The notes under the pieces are model-generated. The model saw only the letters and a program-made list of their open reading frames with translations, made no database searches and was not told the DNA's origin. Position numbers and translations under genes: made by a program. Positions 8,496 to 18,100 of a DNA stretch of 64,000 nucleotides are shown here, one piece after another. The DNA comes from Spirosoma sordidisoli. Lineage in GTDB: Bacteria > Bacteroidota > Bacteroidia > Cytophagales > Spirosomataceae. Numbering within the stretch: position 1 is the first letter of the stretch; every line of letters starts with the position of its first letter. The stretch is taken from NCBI RefSeq assembly GCF_004138325.1, contig NZ_SBLB01000003.1, forward strand, positions 124,001 through 188,000, in the 5' to 3' direction.

Positions 8496-9896
8496 ATGAT
8501 CAACAAAGAATCCCGGTATGCCCGGGTTTTGGCCTGGATCGACCAGTACGTGATTCGTCGGGTCTATACGGGACCGGTACGACGGGTTATTTTGCAGAGT
8601 TTGCCGTTCTGGGTGGCCTCATTGCTGACCGGGCTGGTAGCGGTAGGCTACGAAAAAGCCTTTGAATGGGCAGAAGAGCTTAGTTTTCACTGGTTTCATA
8701 CTAACCCGCTCCTGACATTCGTCCTGACGCCGGTAGCTTTCCTACTAGCCTGGGGACTGGTGCGCTGGCTGGCGCCGGCCGCGCGGGGCAGTGGTATTCC
8801 GCAGGTCATGGCCGGCATTGAATTATCCCATCCCAAAACCCACGGCTACACGGCGTATCTGCTGAGTCTGCGGGTGGCGGTGGTCAAAGTAATCAGCAGT
8901 GTAGCCCTGCTGCTGGGGGGCGGGGTCATTGGGCGCGAGGGGCCAACCATCCAGATATCGGCCGCCATATTCAGGGCAATCAACCGGCTGCAACCCGCCG
9001 GCTGGCCGCAGCTGTCGCGGCAGATTGCGCTGGTAACGGGCGGGGCGGCTGGCCTGGCGGCTGCGTTCAACACCCCACTCGGCGGTATTGTCTTCGTAGT
9101 AGAGGAGCTGACCCAAACCCACATCACCCGGTTTCGAACCGCCGTCTTCACCGCCGTCATCATTGCCGGTATGACGGCGCAGGCTATTCAGGGGCCGTAT
9201 CTGTACCTGGGCTTTCCGAAGGTTACGGTCTCTACGGGCTGGCTGCTGGGTATCGTGATGCTGATTGCGTTGTTGTGTGGGCTGGCGGGTGCTCTTTTTG
9301 CCAAAACCCTGCTGTGGATCAACCGCTACCGCCAGCGGTTCAGGACGCTGCCGGCACAGGCGGGCTGGGTGGCCGGTTGCGGGCTGCTGCTGGCCGGACT
9401 GGTGTTCTGGGTAGGCATGGACGCGGCCGGGACGGGTAAACCCATTATCAACCGCCTGCTGTTTCAGAATACGGGCGAGACCCCCTGGTACTTGTTTCCG
9501 GTGCGGTTTGCGGGTATGGCGCTCAGCTACAGCAGCGGAGGAGCCGGGGGCGTATTTGCCACTTCGCTGAGTGCCGGGGCCATCCTGGGCGATGCGCTGG
9601 GGCGACTGGCCCGCATATCGCCTGCCGATCATAACCTCATCATCCTGGTCAGTATGGTAAGCTTTCTGACCGGGGTCGTTCGGTCGCCGTTTACCGCGGC
9701 CATTCTGGTGCTTGAAATGACCGATCGCCACTCGGCTATTTTTCAGCTGCTGCTGGGCGGGCTTATGGCGCAGGGAGCCGCGTCGCTGGTCGATCCGGTG
9801 TCTTTTTATGAACACCTCAAGGAAGGGTTTGTGCGCGAAGCCAGCACCCGACCCAACCCGCAGCAGCCCGAAAACCGGCCCTTAGCGGTCGAATAA
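8496..9896 (+). CDS. ClC-family chloride channel or H+/Cl- antiporter
   Basis: A 466-aa inner-membrane protein of the ClC family. All three ion-pathway signatures are present: GSGIPQ near residue 99, GREGPTIQ (containing the gating Glu) near 145, and GGAGGVFATS near 348. PLGGIVFVVEE carries the second Glu, which marks proton-coupled exchangers in ClC-ec1, so an antiporter is more likely than a passive channel. There are no C-terminal CBS domains. The ATG at 8496 is the natural start. It may help with acid stress or charge compensation. The short CTTAGA-type repeat upstream hints at common control with the TPR gene and efflux operon. Confidence 0.9.
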   Translation: MINKESRYARVLAWIDQYVIRRVYTGPVRRVILQSLPFWVASLLTGLVAVGYEKAFEWAEELSFHWFHTNPLLTFVLTPVAFLLAWGLVRWLAPAARGSGIPQVMAGIELSHPKTHGYTAYLLSLRVAVVKVISSVALLLGGGVIGREGPTIQISAAIFRAINRLQPAGWPQLSRQIALVTGGAAGLAAAFNTPLGGIVFVVEELTQTHITRFRTAVFTAVIIAGMTAQAIQGPYLYLGFPKVTVSTGWLLGIVMLIALLCGLAGALFAKTLLWINRYRQRFRTLPAQAGWVAGCGLLLAGLVFWVGMDAAGTGKPIINRLLFQNTGETPWYLFPVRFAGMALSYSSGGAGGVFATSLSAGAILGDALGRLARISPADHNLIILVSMVSFLTGVVRSPFTAAILVLEMTDRHSAIFQLLLGGLMAQGAASLVDPVSFYEHLKEGFVREASTRPNPQQPENRPLAVE

Positions 9897-10048
9897 GGAG
9901 GTAGCCAGTTGGTTCCGGCTAATAGCAAAACGGGCTTTTCGGGCGGCTGCTGCATACAAAACAGCCCGTAGCCAGTTCCTTATATAATATCCTATCAAAC
10001 AAGGCGAGTAACTGGCCGGGGTAGGTGCGCTACTAAACCAGCAAGATC

Positions 10049-13000
10049 ATGACTCAACGTAAAGCAACAGAAACCGAAAATCTGTATTGGTACAAATACG
10101 CCATTATCTACGAATTACACATAAAAGCATTTCGCGATGGCAATGGCGATGGCATTGGTGATTTCCAGGGCCTGCTCGAAAAACTCGACTACCTGCAGGA
10201 ACTGGGGGTGACGGCCATCTGGCTGCTGCCGTTCTATCCATCGCCCCTACGCGACGACGGCTACGACATTGCCGATTACTACACCATCAACCCCTCGTAC
10301 GGAACCATCGAGGAATTCAAAACCCTGCTCGACGAAGCCCATCAGCGCAATCTGAAGGTTATTACCGAGCTGGTCATCAACCACACCTCCGATCAGCATC
10401 CGTGGTTTCAGCGGGCCCGGAAAGCTCCCAAAGGCTCGCCCGAACGCGATTATTACGTCTGGACCGACAACCCCGAGCAGTACCGCGATGTCCGGATCAT
10501 TTTTCAGGATTTCGAGAGCTCCAACTGGACCTGGGACCACGAAGCGCAGCAGTACTACTGGCACCGGTTCTTTCATCACCAGCCCGACCTGAACTACGAT
10601 AGCCCGGAGGTACAGGCCGAGATTTTCAAGCTCATCGACTATTGGTGCGAGCTGGGCGTCGATGGGTTCCGGCTCGATGCGGTGCCGTACCTGTTCGAGC
10701 GCGAAGGGACCAACGGCGAAAACCTGCCCGAGACCCACGACTTCCTGAAGAAGCTGCGAAAACACATCGATGATCATTTTCCGGGCGTGGTTTTCCTGGC
10801 CGAGGCCAACATGTGGCCCGAAGATTCGGCCTCTTACTTCGGCGATGGCGACGAGTGTCACATGAACTACCACTTCCCGGTCATGCCCCGCATGTTCATG
10901 TCGCTGCAGATGGAAGACCGGTATCCAATCACCGACATCTTCGATCAGACGCCGGCTATTCCGGACAACTGCCAGTGGGCCATCTTCCTGCGCAACCACG
11001 ACGAACTGACGCTGGAGATGGTGACCGATGAGGAGCGCGACTACATGTACAAGACCTACGCCAAGGACCCGCGGGCCAAAATTAACCTGGGTATCCGGCA
11101 CCGGCTGGCCCCGCTGATGGGGAACAACCGGAAGAAAATTGAGCTGCTCAACAGTTTACTATTCTCCCTGCCAGGCACGCCCGTTATCTACTACGGCGAC
11201 GAAATCGGTATGGGCGACAACGTCTATCTCGGCGACCGCGATGGCGTGCGGACACCCATGCAGTGGTCGCCCGACCGGAACGCTGGTTTTTCGGGTACGA
11301 ATCCCCACCGGCTTTACCTGCCCACCATCCTGGACCCGGAGTATCACTACGAGTCGGTGAATGTGGAAACCCAGCGACGTAATACCTCGTCGCTGTTCTG
11401 GTTCATGAAACGCATGATCCACCTGCGTAAGCGATACAAGGCTTTCGGGCGGGGGGATATGACGTTTCTGCCCGTCGAGAACCCCAAAGTACTGGCTTTC
11501 ACCCGGACCTACGAAGACCAGACCCTGCTGGTTATCGTCAACCTCTCCAAATTTGCCCAGCCTGCGGCCGTGGAGTTAAGCGGATTCGGTGGTTACGTAC
11601 CCGTTGAGGTATTCAGCAAAAACGCCTTCCCGCCGGTTCCCGACAACGAAACCTATGCATTCACGCTGGCGGCCCATGACTACCAGTGGTTCATTCTCGA
11701 CAAAGTAGCGGCCGAATCGGTGAGCCTCTCGCAGCTGCCGGGTATGCGGATCAATAACTGGCCTGGCCTGCTTCAGGGGCGCACCCGCGAGCAGCTGGAA
11801 ACCGAAATACTCCCGGCTTATCTGCCCAAAACCGACTGGTTCGGAGCCGATAAACCGCCTATCTACGGTTTGAGTATCACCGCGCAGGCCAGCCTGCCCC
11901 TGGCAGAAGGATCAGCCTATATTCTATTGCTGGAAGTAGCCTACGAGCGTGGACTGCCCGAAACGTACCAGCTGACACTGGCCTTTGCCGGCAGCGGTGC
12001 CGCCGATAAGCTGACCAGCAACTGTCCGCAGGCTGTCATGGCCAGCCTGCAGGTGGGTACCGAAACCGGCGTACTGTGCGATGGCCTGTACATGGCCGAG
12101 GTGCAGCTGGCCCTGCTCCGCCACATAGCGAGTGAACAGACCGGATCGGCCGATAATCTGGTATTCCTGACCACCCCGATGCTTCAGGAATACGTTCGGG
12201 AACACGGGGACAGCAAGCCGAAGCTGAGCACGGCAGAGCGGGGCTACGCGTCAATCACGTACGACTTATCGTGGCAGCTGAAGCTATACCGTAAGGTAGA
12301 TCTGGCCACCAACCCCGATACCGAACTGACGCGCTTCCTGTCCGAACAGGCGGATTTTGCGCATGTGCCCGCCTATGCCGGTGCTCTTGAGCTGGGCCCC
12401 GCCGGCAACCGGGTGATGCTGGGCGTGATGCAGCGGATGGAAGACCGGCATGGCGACGGGAAGAGCTATATCCTGGACCGGGTTACCAACTACATCGAGC
12501 GGATTCTGGCGCGGGATAAAGAGCAGCTGGAAGCGGCCCTGGCTGCACCCCGCGGCACGCTGAGCCAGCCCGTGGCGTTCAGCGACCTGCCCGCCGAAAC
12601 CGAAGAGCTGCTGGGTCGGCGGGCGGCCGAGCAGGCCCGTTTGCTGGGCATACGGATCGGTCAGATGCACCTGGCCCTGGCGTCGGATAAGCAGCAGAAG
12701 GAGTTTGCGCCCGAGGGCTTCTCCCTGCATTATCAACGGTCGCTCTTCTCGGGTTTGCAGACGCTGGTGCGCGAAAGTTTCCAGACGCTTAAACGGACGC
12801 AGGGACGGTTACCCGAGTCGGTCCGGCAGGAGATCGATCAGCGGCTGCCCGCCAAAGAGCAGGTGCTGGCTACCCTCCGCCGTATTTATGCCCGGAAGCT
12901 GGATATCGACAAGATCCGGATACACGGCAACCTGCAGCTGGATAAAATTCTGGTTACCGGGCGCGACGTGGCCATTCAGGATTTTGGCGGTGATCCGGCC

Positions 13001-13414
13001 CGCAGCTACAGCGAACGCAGGCTGAAGCGCTCGCCCCTGCGCGACGTGGCCTCGCTGATTCGCTCGCTCTATTACGTTACCTACGAAGGCTTCCTGCAGA
13101 GCGATCAGCTGACCCGCGAGGAGGCTCCCCGGCTGCTGCCGTTTGCCGATGTATGGGCCCAGTACATGAGCGGGTTCTTCCTCAAAGCGTATCTGCAGAC
13201 GGTAGAGTCGAGCTCGTTCGTGCCGGCCCGGGTCGATGACCTGCAGATGCTGCTGGAAACCTACCTGCTCGAAACCGCCATTGCTGATCTGACTCACGAG
13301 CTGAACCACCGGCCCGACTGGGTGCGGTTGCCCCTGCAAATCATCGGTCGGGTGGTGTCCGATCCGGTCACCGATCCCGTTCCGGCCGCTACCGAGCCCG
13401 AACCGGCCGGGTAG
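10049..13414 (+). CDS. treS: Trehalose synthase (maltose alpha-glucosyltransferase) fused to maltokinase-like domain
   Basis: A cytoplasmic two-domain enzyme of 1121 aa. Residues 1 to about 545 are a GH13 trehalose synthase that interconverts maltose and trehalose: nucleophile Asp210 in DGFRLDAV, acid/base Glu252 in FLAEANMWPE and Asp318 in RNHDE are all present. Residues from about 560 to the end resemble the maltokinase (Pep2/Mak) domain that makes maltose 1-phosphate, including the tail signature ERRLKRSPLRDVASLIRS. The phosphotransfer loop, normally HGD followed by a His and GQ, reads HGNLQLDK at 959-966, and DFEGEP reads DFGGDP. Kinase activity is therefore doubtful. The trehalase gene follows after 31 bp, so the two probably form an operon. 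Confidence 0.93.
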   Translation: MTQRKATETENLYWYKYAIIYELHIKAFRDGNGDGIGDFQGLLEKLDYLQELGVTAIWLLPFYPSPLRDDGYDIADYYTINPSYGTIEEFKTLLDEAHQRNLKVITELVINHTSDQHPWFQRARKAPKGSPERDYYVWTDNPEQYRDVRIIFQDFESSNWTWDHEAQQYYWHRFFHHQPDLNYDSPEVQAEIFKLIDYWCELGVDGFRLDAVPYLFEREGTNGENLPETHDFLKKLRKHIDDHFPGVVFLAEANMWPEDSASYFGDGDECHMNYHFPVMPRMFMSLQMEDRYPITDIFDQTPAIPDNCQWAIFLRNHDELTLEMVTDEERDYMYKTYAKDPRAKINLGIRHRLAPLMGNNRKKIELLNSLLFSLPGTPVIYYGDEIGMGDNVYLGDRDGVRTPMQWSPDRNAGFSGTNPHRLYLPTILDPEYHYESVNVETQRRNTSSLFWFMKRMIHLRKRYKAFGRGDMTFLPVENPKVLAFTRTYEDQTLLVIVNLSKFAQPAAVELSGFGGYVPVEVFSKNAFPPVPDNETYAFTLAAHDYQWFILDKVAAESVSLSQLPGMRINNWPGLLQGRTREQLETEILPAYLPKTDWFGADKPPIYGLSITAQASLPLAEGSAYILLLEVAYERGLPETYQLTLAFAGSGAADKLTSNCPQAVMASLQVGTETGVLCDGLYMAEVQLALLRHIASEQTGSADNLVFLTTPMLQEYVREHGDSKPKLSTAERGYASITYDLSWQLKLYRKVDLATNPDTELTRFLSEQADFAHVPAYAGALELGPAGNRVMLGVMQRMEDRHGDGKSYILDRVTNYIERILARDKEQLEAALAAPRGTLSQPVAFSDLPAETEELLGRRAAEQARLLGIRIGQMHLALASDKQQKEFAPEGFSLHYQRSLFSGLQTLVRESFQTLKRTQGRLPESVRQEIDQRLPAKEQVLATLRRIYARKLDIDKIRIHGNLQLDKILVTGRDVAIQDFGGDPARSYSERRLKRSPLRDVASLIRSLYYVTYEGFLQSDQLTREEAPRLLPFADVWAQYMSGFFLKAYLQTVESSSFVPARVDDLQMLLETYLLETAIADLTHELNHRPDWVRLPLQIIGRVVSDPVTDPVPAATEPEPAG

Positions 13415-13445
13415 CTCATTTCCGTAATCAAAACCGCAACCCGTA

Positions 13446-15053
13446 ATGCGAATTGAGTTTAAGTGCCTTCTTGTTAGTGTATTATTGCTCCCCGGCCTGG
13501 CTGATAGCCAGGCGCAGCGGGTGTTGTCAAAAGAAACCTCATCAGGATCGGTGCTGGCCGGTCCTGATGAGGAGTTTGGGGCGCTCTTCCGGGAGGTTCA
13601 GCTGAAGGCTGTTTTTCCGGACTCGAAAACGTTTGCCGACTGTATCCCCCGGTTTCCGACGGCTACGATTCTGGCCAATTACAATCAGGCCAGTCAACAG
13701 CGGGACTTCGATCTGAAGTCGTTCGTACTGCAACATTTCGTCGTACCAACGAAACCGGCTTCGGGCTATACCAGTAAAACCGGCCAGTCAGCTCAGCAGC
13801 ATATTAATGACCTGTGGCCGGTGCTGACCCGTCCGGCCAGCCCGCGCTCCAAAGCGGGTACCCTGACCGGGTCGCTCATTCCGCTGCCCAAATCGTACGT
13901 GGTGCCGGGCGGGCGTTTCGGGGAAATTTACTACTGGGACAGTTACTTTACCATGCTGGGCCTGCGGGCATCGGGGCAGAACGCCCAGATCCGCAACATG
14001 GTCGATAATTTCGCCTACCTGATCAATACCTTCGGTTTTATTCCCAACGGCAACCGGACTTATTTTCTGGGGCGCTCGCAACCCCCGTTTTTTTCGTTCA
14101 TGGTCAGCCTGCTGAGCGAAGTACAGGGCCGCCGGGTTATTGTCAGCTACCTGCCCCAGCTGCAGAAAGAATACGATTTCTGGATGGATGGCAAGGACCA
14201 GCTGACGGCCCAGTCGCCGGCGTACCGACGGATTGTCCGGCTGGCTGACGGGGTTTACCTGAATCGCTACTACGATGATCGGCAGACACCGCGGCCCGAG
14301 TCGTACCGGGAGGATGTCAATCTGGCGCGCAATGCCAAAGACCCGCAGGCTCTGTATCGCCACATCCGCGCCGGGGCGGAGTCGGGCTGGGATTTCAGCA
14401 CCCGCTGGTTTCGCGACGGCAAACGGCTGCGAACCATCCATACCACCGATTTTATTCCGGTCGATCTCAATTCGCTACTGGTCAACCTGGAATGGCTGCT
14501 GGCTGAGGGCTACTCACTGAAAGGCGATCAAAATCGGGCCAAAAACTACCGTCAACTGGCTCAGCAACGGCGCGATGCGATTCAGCGCTATTGCTGGAGT
14601 GCCAGAAACCAGTTTTTCTTCGATTATGACTTCGTTGCGCGCAAACAGGCTACCGTCTATTCCCTGGCTGGTGTCTACCCGCTTTTTGTACGGATCGCAA
14701 CGGCCAGCCAGGCGGTGAGTGTAGCGCGCCAGCTGGAAAAATCATTCCTCAGGCCGGGTGGCCTGACAACGACCCTCGTTCGCTCCGGAGAGCAGTGGGA
14801 CGCGCCCAATGGCTGGGCACCCTTACAGTGGATTACCATTCAGGGGCTCCGTCAGTACAGACAGGTGCCGCTGGCCAACCGGATCAAAACCAGCTGGGTC
14901 AACGAGAACCTGCGGGTCTATAAAGCTTCCGGCAAGATGGTCGAAAAGTACGACGTCATCAGCACCGCCACCGCCAAAGGGGGCGAGTACCCCACGCAGG
15001 ATGGCTTCGGCTGGACCAACGGGGTTCTGCTGCGCTTATTGACCGAAAAGTGA
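13446..15053 (+). CDS. treA: Secreted alpha,alpha-trehalase (GH37)
   Basis: A 535-aa trehalase that splits trehalose into two glucoses. An N-terminal signal peptide (hydrophobic core, then DSQAQ) places it in the periplasm. Both family signatures are intact: PGGRFGEIYYWDSYF near residue 156 and QWDAPNGWAP near 453. The catalytic acid of the family is the Asp in GAESGWDFS near 316. It lies 31 bp after treS. The pair can make trehalose in the cytoplasm and hydrolyse it outside. Its last codons form one arm of a terminator shared with the convergent kinase gene. Confidence 0.94.
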   Translation: MRIEFKCLLVSVLLLPGLADSQAQRVLSKETSSGSVLAGPDEEFGALFREVQLKAVFPDSKTFADCIPRFPTATILANYNQASQQRDFDLKSFVLQHFVVPTKPASGYTSKTGQSAQQHINDLWPVLTRPASPRSKAGTLTGSLIPLPKSYVVPGGRFGEIYYWDSYFTMLGLRASGQNAQIRNMVDNFAYLINTFGFIPNGNRTYFLGRSQPPFFSFMVSLLSEVQGRRVIVSYLPQLQKEYDFWMDGKDQLTAQSPAYRRIVRLADGVYLNRYYDDRQTPRPESYREDVNLARNAKDPQALYRHIRAGAESGWDFSTRWFRDGKRLRTIHTTDFIPVDLNSLLVNLEWLLAEGYSLKGDQNRAKNYRQLAQQRRDAIQRYCWSARNQFFFDYDFVARKQATVYSLAGVYPLFVRIATASQAVSVARQLEKSFLRPGGLTTTLVRSGEQWDAPNGWAPLQWITIQGLRQYRQVPLANRIKTSWVNENLRVYKASGKMVEKYDVISTATAKGGEYPTQDGFGWTNGVLLRLLTEK

Positions 15054-15089
15054 GCCGATTAAGCGTCGGCTCGCTGTTCGGTCAATAAG
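15035..15089. terminator. Bidirectional terminator hairpin, partly inside treA
   Basis: A two-step perfect inverted repeat: a 13-bp outer stem (CTTATTGACCGAA at 15035-15047 with 15077-15089) and a 7-bp inner stem (GAGCCGA at 15052-15058 with 15066-15072). It spans the treA stop codon and lies between two convergent genes. Confidence 0.65.
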
Positions 15090-15108
15090 GGGCCTGGGCT
15101 GGTTTCGT

Positions 15109-18100
15109 TTAAATGGCACTTGTCATCAGGGAAAGAACCAGGTTGACTTCAAACTCGATCTGCAGAACGTGCTCCTGCACAACCTGATCGGTATAAGTGT
15201 CCAGTTGTTCGAGGGTGCTGCATTGCTGGGCGAGGGTGGGCATACCGGCGCTCAGGGCCGTACCCCGCAGCTTATGGGCGGCTCCCTTGATCCCCGACGG
15301 ATTCAGGGGCAGAAGGCTCGATTGAAGAACCGACAGCGATTTGCGCAGTTCGAACCCGGCGGCTTCTACCAGTTCCCGAATAAACGTCGGATCCTGGCCC
15401 GCCAGGTTTTTGATGACATCAGGATCGTAGTGGGCAACGTGGTCAACCGTGGTCCGGGGCGTAGCAGCGGAGGTAGGCTTAGCCGGTTCGGGTATAGCCC
15501 GCAGCCATTTATGGAATACCGATACAATGGTTTCTTCCACAATGGGTTTGGCCACAAAGTCGTCCATGCCCGCGGCCAGGCAGCGTTCACGTTCTCCCTT
15601 TACCGTACCGGCCGTCAGGGCAATGATGGGTACGTGGCGGCCCTGCTGTAACTCCCGAATACGCTGCGTGGCCTCGTAGCCGTTCATCAGGGGCATCTGT
15701 ATATCCATCAGGATGAGGTCGGGCTGAACGGATGTGTACTGTTCAACCGCTTCCAGTCCGTTCAGGGCTTCGCTGATCTGCACGTTGGGTACAATGCGGG
15801 ATACAATGGTTTTCGCCAGCAGCTGATTGATGTGGTTATCCTCCACTAGCAACACCTTCACCAGGGTAGGCTCCGATCGCGTGGGCGGATTGTCGGCGGG
15901 CTGTACGGGCTTCGGTTCCTGCTGATTCAGCCGGGATAAGGCATGGTACAGCTCAACCATTTTAATCGGTTTGACGAGTCGCTGGTTAATGGCCAGTTCT
16001 TCGCTGGCCCTGATGATTCGCTCATCATCGGAAGAGCTGTGAAGCAGGATGATAGCCTGTTGCTCGCTGGGGAAGTTAGCCCTGATTTTTTCTATCGTTT
16101 CGATGCCATCCATGTAGGGCATGTGATAATCCATCAGGATAACATCATACTGCCGGTGCTGCCCCAGTAATTGTAAAGCATCGAACCCATTGCGGGCTTC
16201 ATCAACCTGAATCTGTTTGAGCGAAAACATCTGACGCAGGATCAGCCGGTTATTTTCGTTATCGTCAACGATCAGCACTTTCCGAATCAGGTTAACATCG
16301 CGCCAGAGAATGGGCTCGCCCAGTTCTGTTTTCAGCCGGATGTCGAAGAAAAAGCAGCTGCCCTGACCAGGTTCGCTCGTGAGCTGGAGCTGGCTACCCA
16401 TCAGGCCAAGCAGTTTATTGGAGATGGTCAGCCCCAGCCCGGTGCCGCCGTACTTCTTGGTGGTCGACGGGTCGGCCTGCGAAAAGGCTTCAAAAATGCG
16501 TTCCTGCATCTCCGGCTGTATGCCAATGCCGGTGTCGCGTACTTCGAATCGGTAGGTAACGAGCGGCTGCCTGCTGTCGGTGAGCGGCTTTATTTTCAAC
16601 TCTATTTCCCCGCGTTCGGTGAACTTGACCGCGTTGCCGAGCAGGTTGACCAGCACCTGCTTGAGCCGAACGCTGTCGACATGAACGAAGCGGGGGAGGT
16701 TGGTCGGCAGGTTCAGCAGCATCTCAAGCCCTTTCTGCTGAGCCTGATAGGTTATGATGCCCGCTGCCTGGCTGCTGAGTTCGTAAAGGTCCACTTTCTC
16801 CAGAGACAGCTCCAGCTTGCCAGCCTCGATTTTCGAGAAATCAAGAATGTCGTTGATGATACTCAGCAGCGCATTGGCCGATTGGCTTACGATCGATAAG
16901 TACTGATGCTGGGTGGCATTGAGGGAGGTCTTCAGGACCAGATCGGTAAACCCGATCACCCCGTTCAGCGGGGTTCTGATTTCGTGGCTCATGTTGGCTA
17001 GAAACTCCGATTTGGCCATGCTGGCCTGTTCGGCCAGGAGCTTGGCTTTTCTGAGTTCGTCGCGTTGCTGGCAGGCTTCGGTAATATCCTGGGTAAACAT
17101 CATGATCCCCCCGATCGACCCGTCGAACTGGTACCAGGGACGTACCTCCCAGCGGAGATACTGATCGTGGTTCCAGCCGTTGGGGCGCCATACATCTTCG
17201 TCGTTTTTCTCCACGGCCCCTTCGATGCAGCGGGCGTGCAACGCTTTCCAGGCGTCCGAAATATTCGGAAAAACGTCGTAATGGCTCCGGCCAATTACGC
17301 TCTCGGTCAGCTGATAGTCTTCCATCCATCGGTTACTAACCGCGATGTATCGAACTGAACGGTCAAACATGGCCACGGCCGCCGGGGCATGTTCGACAAA
17401 AGCCGACAGCCGCGACTTTTCGTTCATGAGCGCCTGTTCAGCCCGCTTTTTGTCATCAATATCCTGGAAGGTACCGTATAGCCGTTTGCATACGCCCCCC
17501 TCAAATTCCGGGGTTCCTACCGTGCGCACCCACACGGTTCGGCCCGTTGCGGTGACAATCTGCAACTCGATATCGTACGAGATTCCCTGCTGAATCGCCC
17601 GGTTCAGGGCCTCCGTGATCAGCAAGTATTGGGGCCCCTCGAAGAAATTGACTGCTGTCTCAAACGTAGGTTTATAGTCGTCTGGAACTTCATGGATGGC
17701 TCTCGTTACCCTCGACCAGTCGATCGTATTTTTTACCATATCTACCGACCATGTACCAATGCGGGCTACCTCGTTAGTCTGCTCAAGGATATGCTGGGTC
17801 CATTTCAGGTCCACTTCGAGTTGATGCCGGCGGGTAATATCAATCGCATTGCCAATGACAAAAACATCGCCGGAAAGCTCCTTCTCCAGGGTATTGTTAA
17901 ACAGCCAGATCAGCAGAGAGCCATCTTTATGGTGGGTGTGCATGATCCCATTGGCCTGGCCGGTATCCCGAATGGTCGTCAGGTAATCATTCAGCTTCTC
18001 GTGGTGATGTTTGGGAACAATATCGTGCAGCCGACCCCCGATGAGTTCGTCGGGCTGGTACCCCAGCGCCTGGGCCCCGGCCGTATTGACCGTCAGGAAA

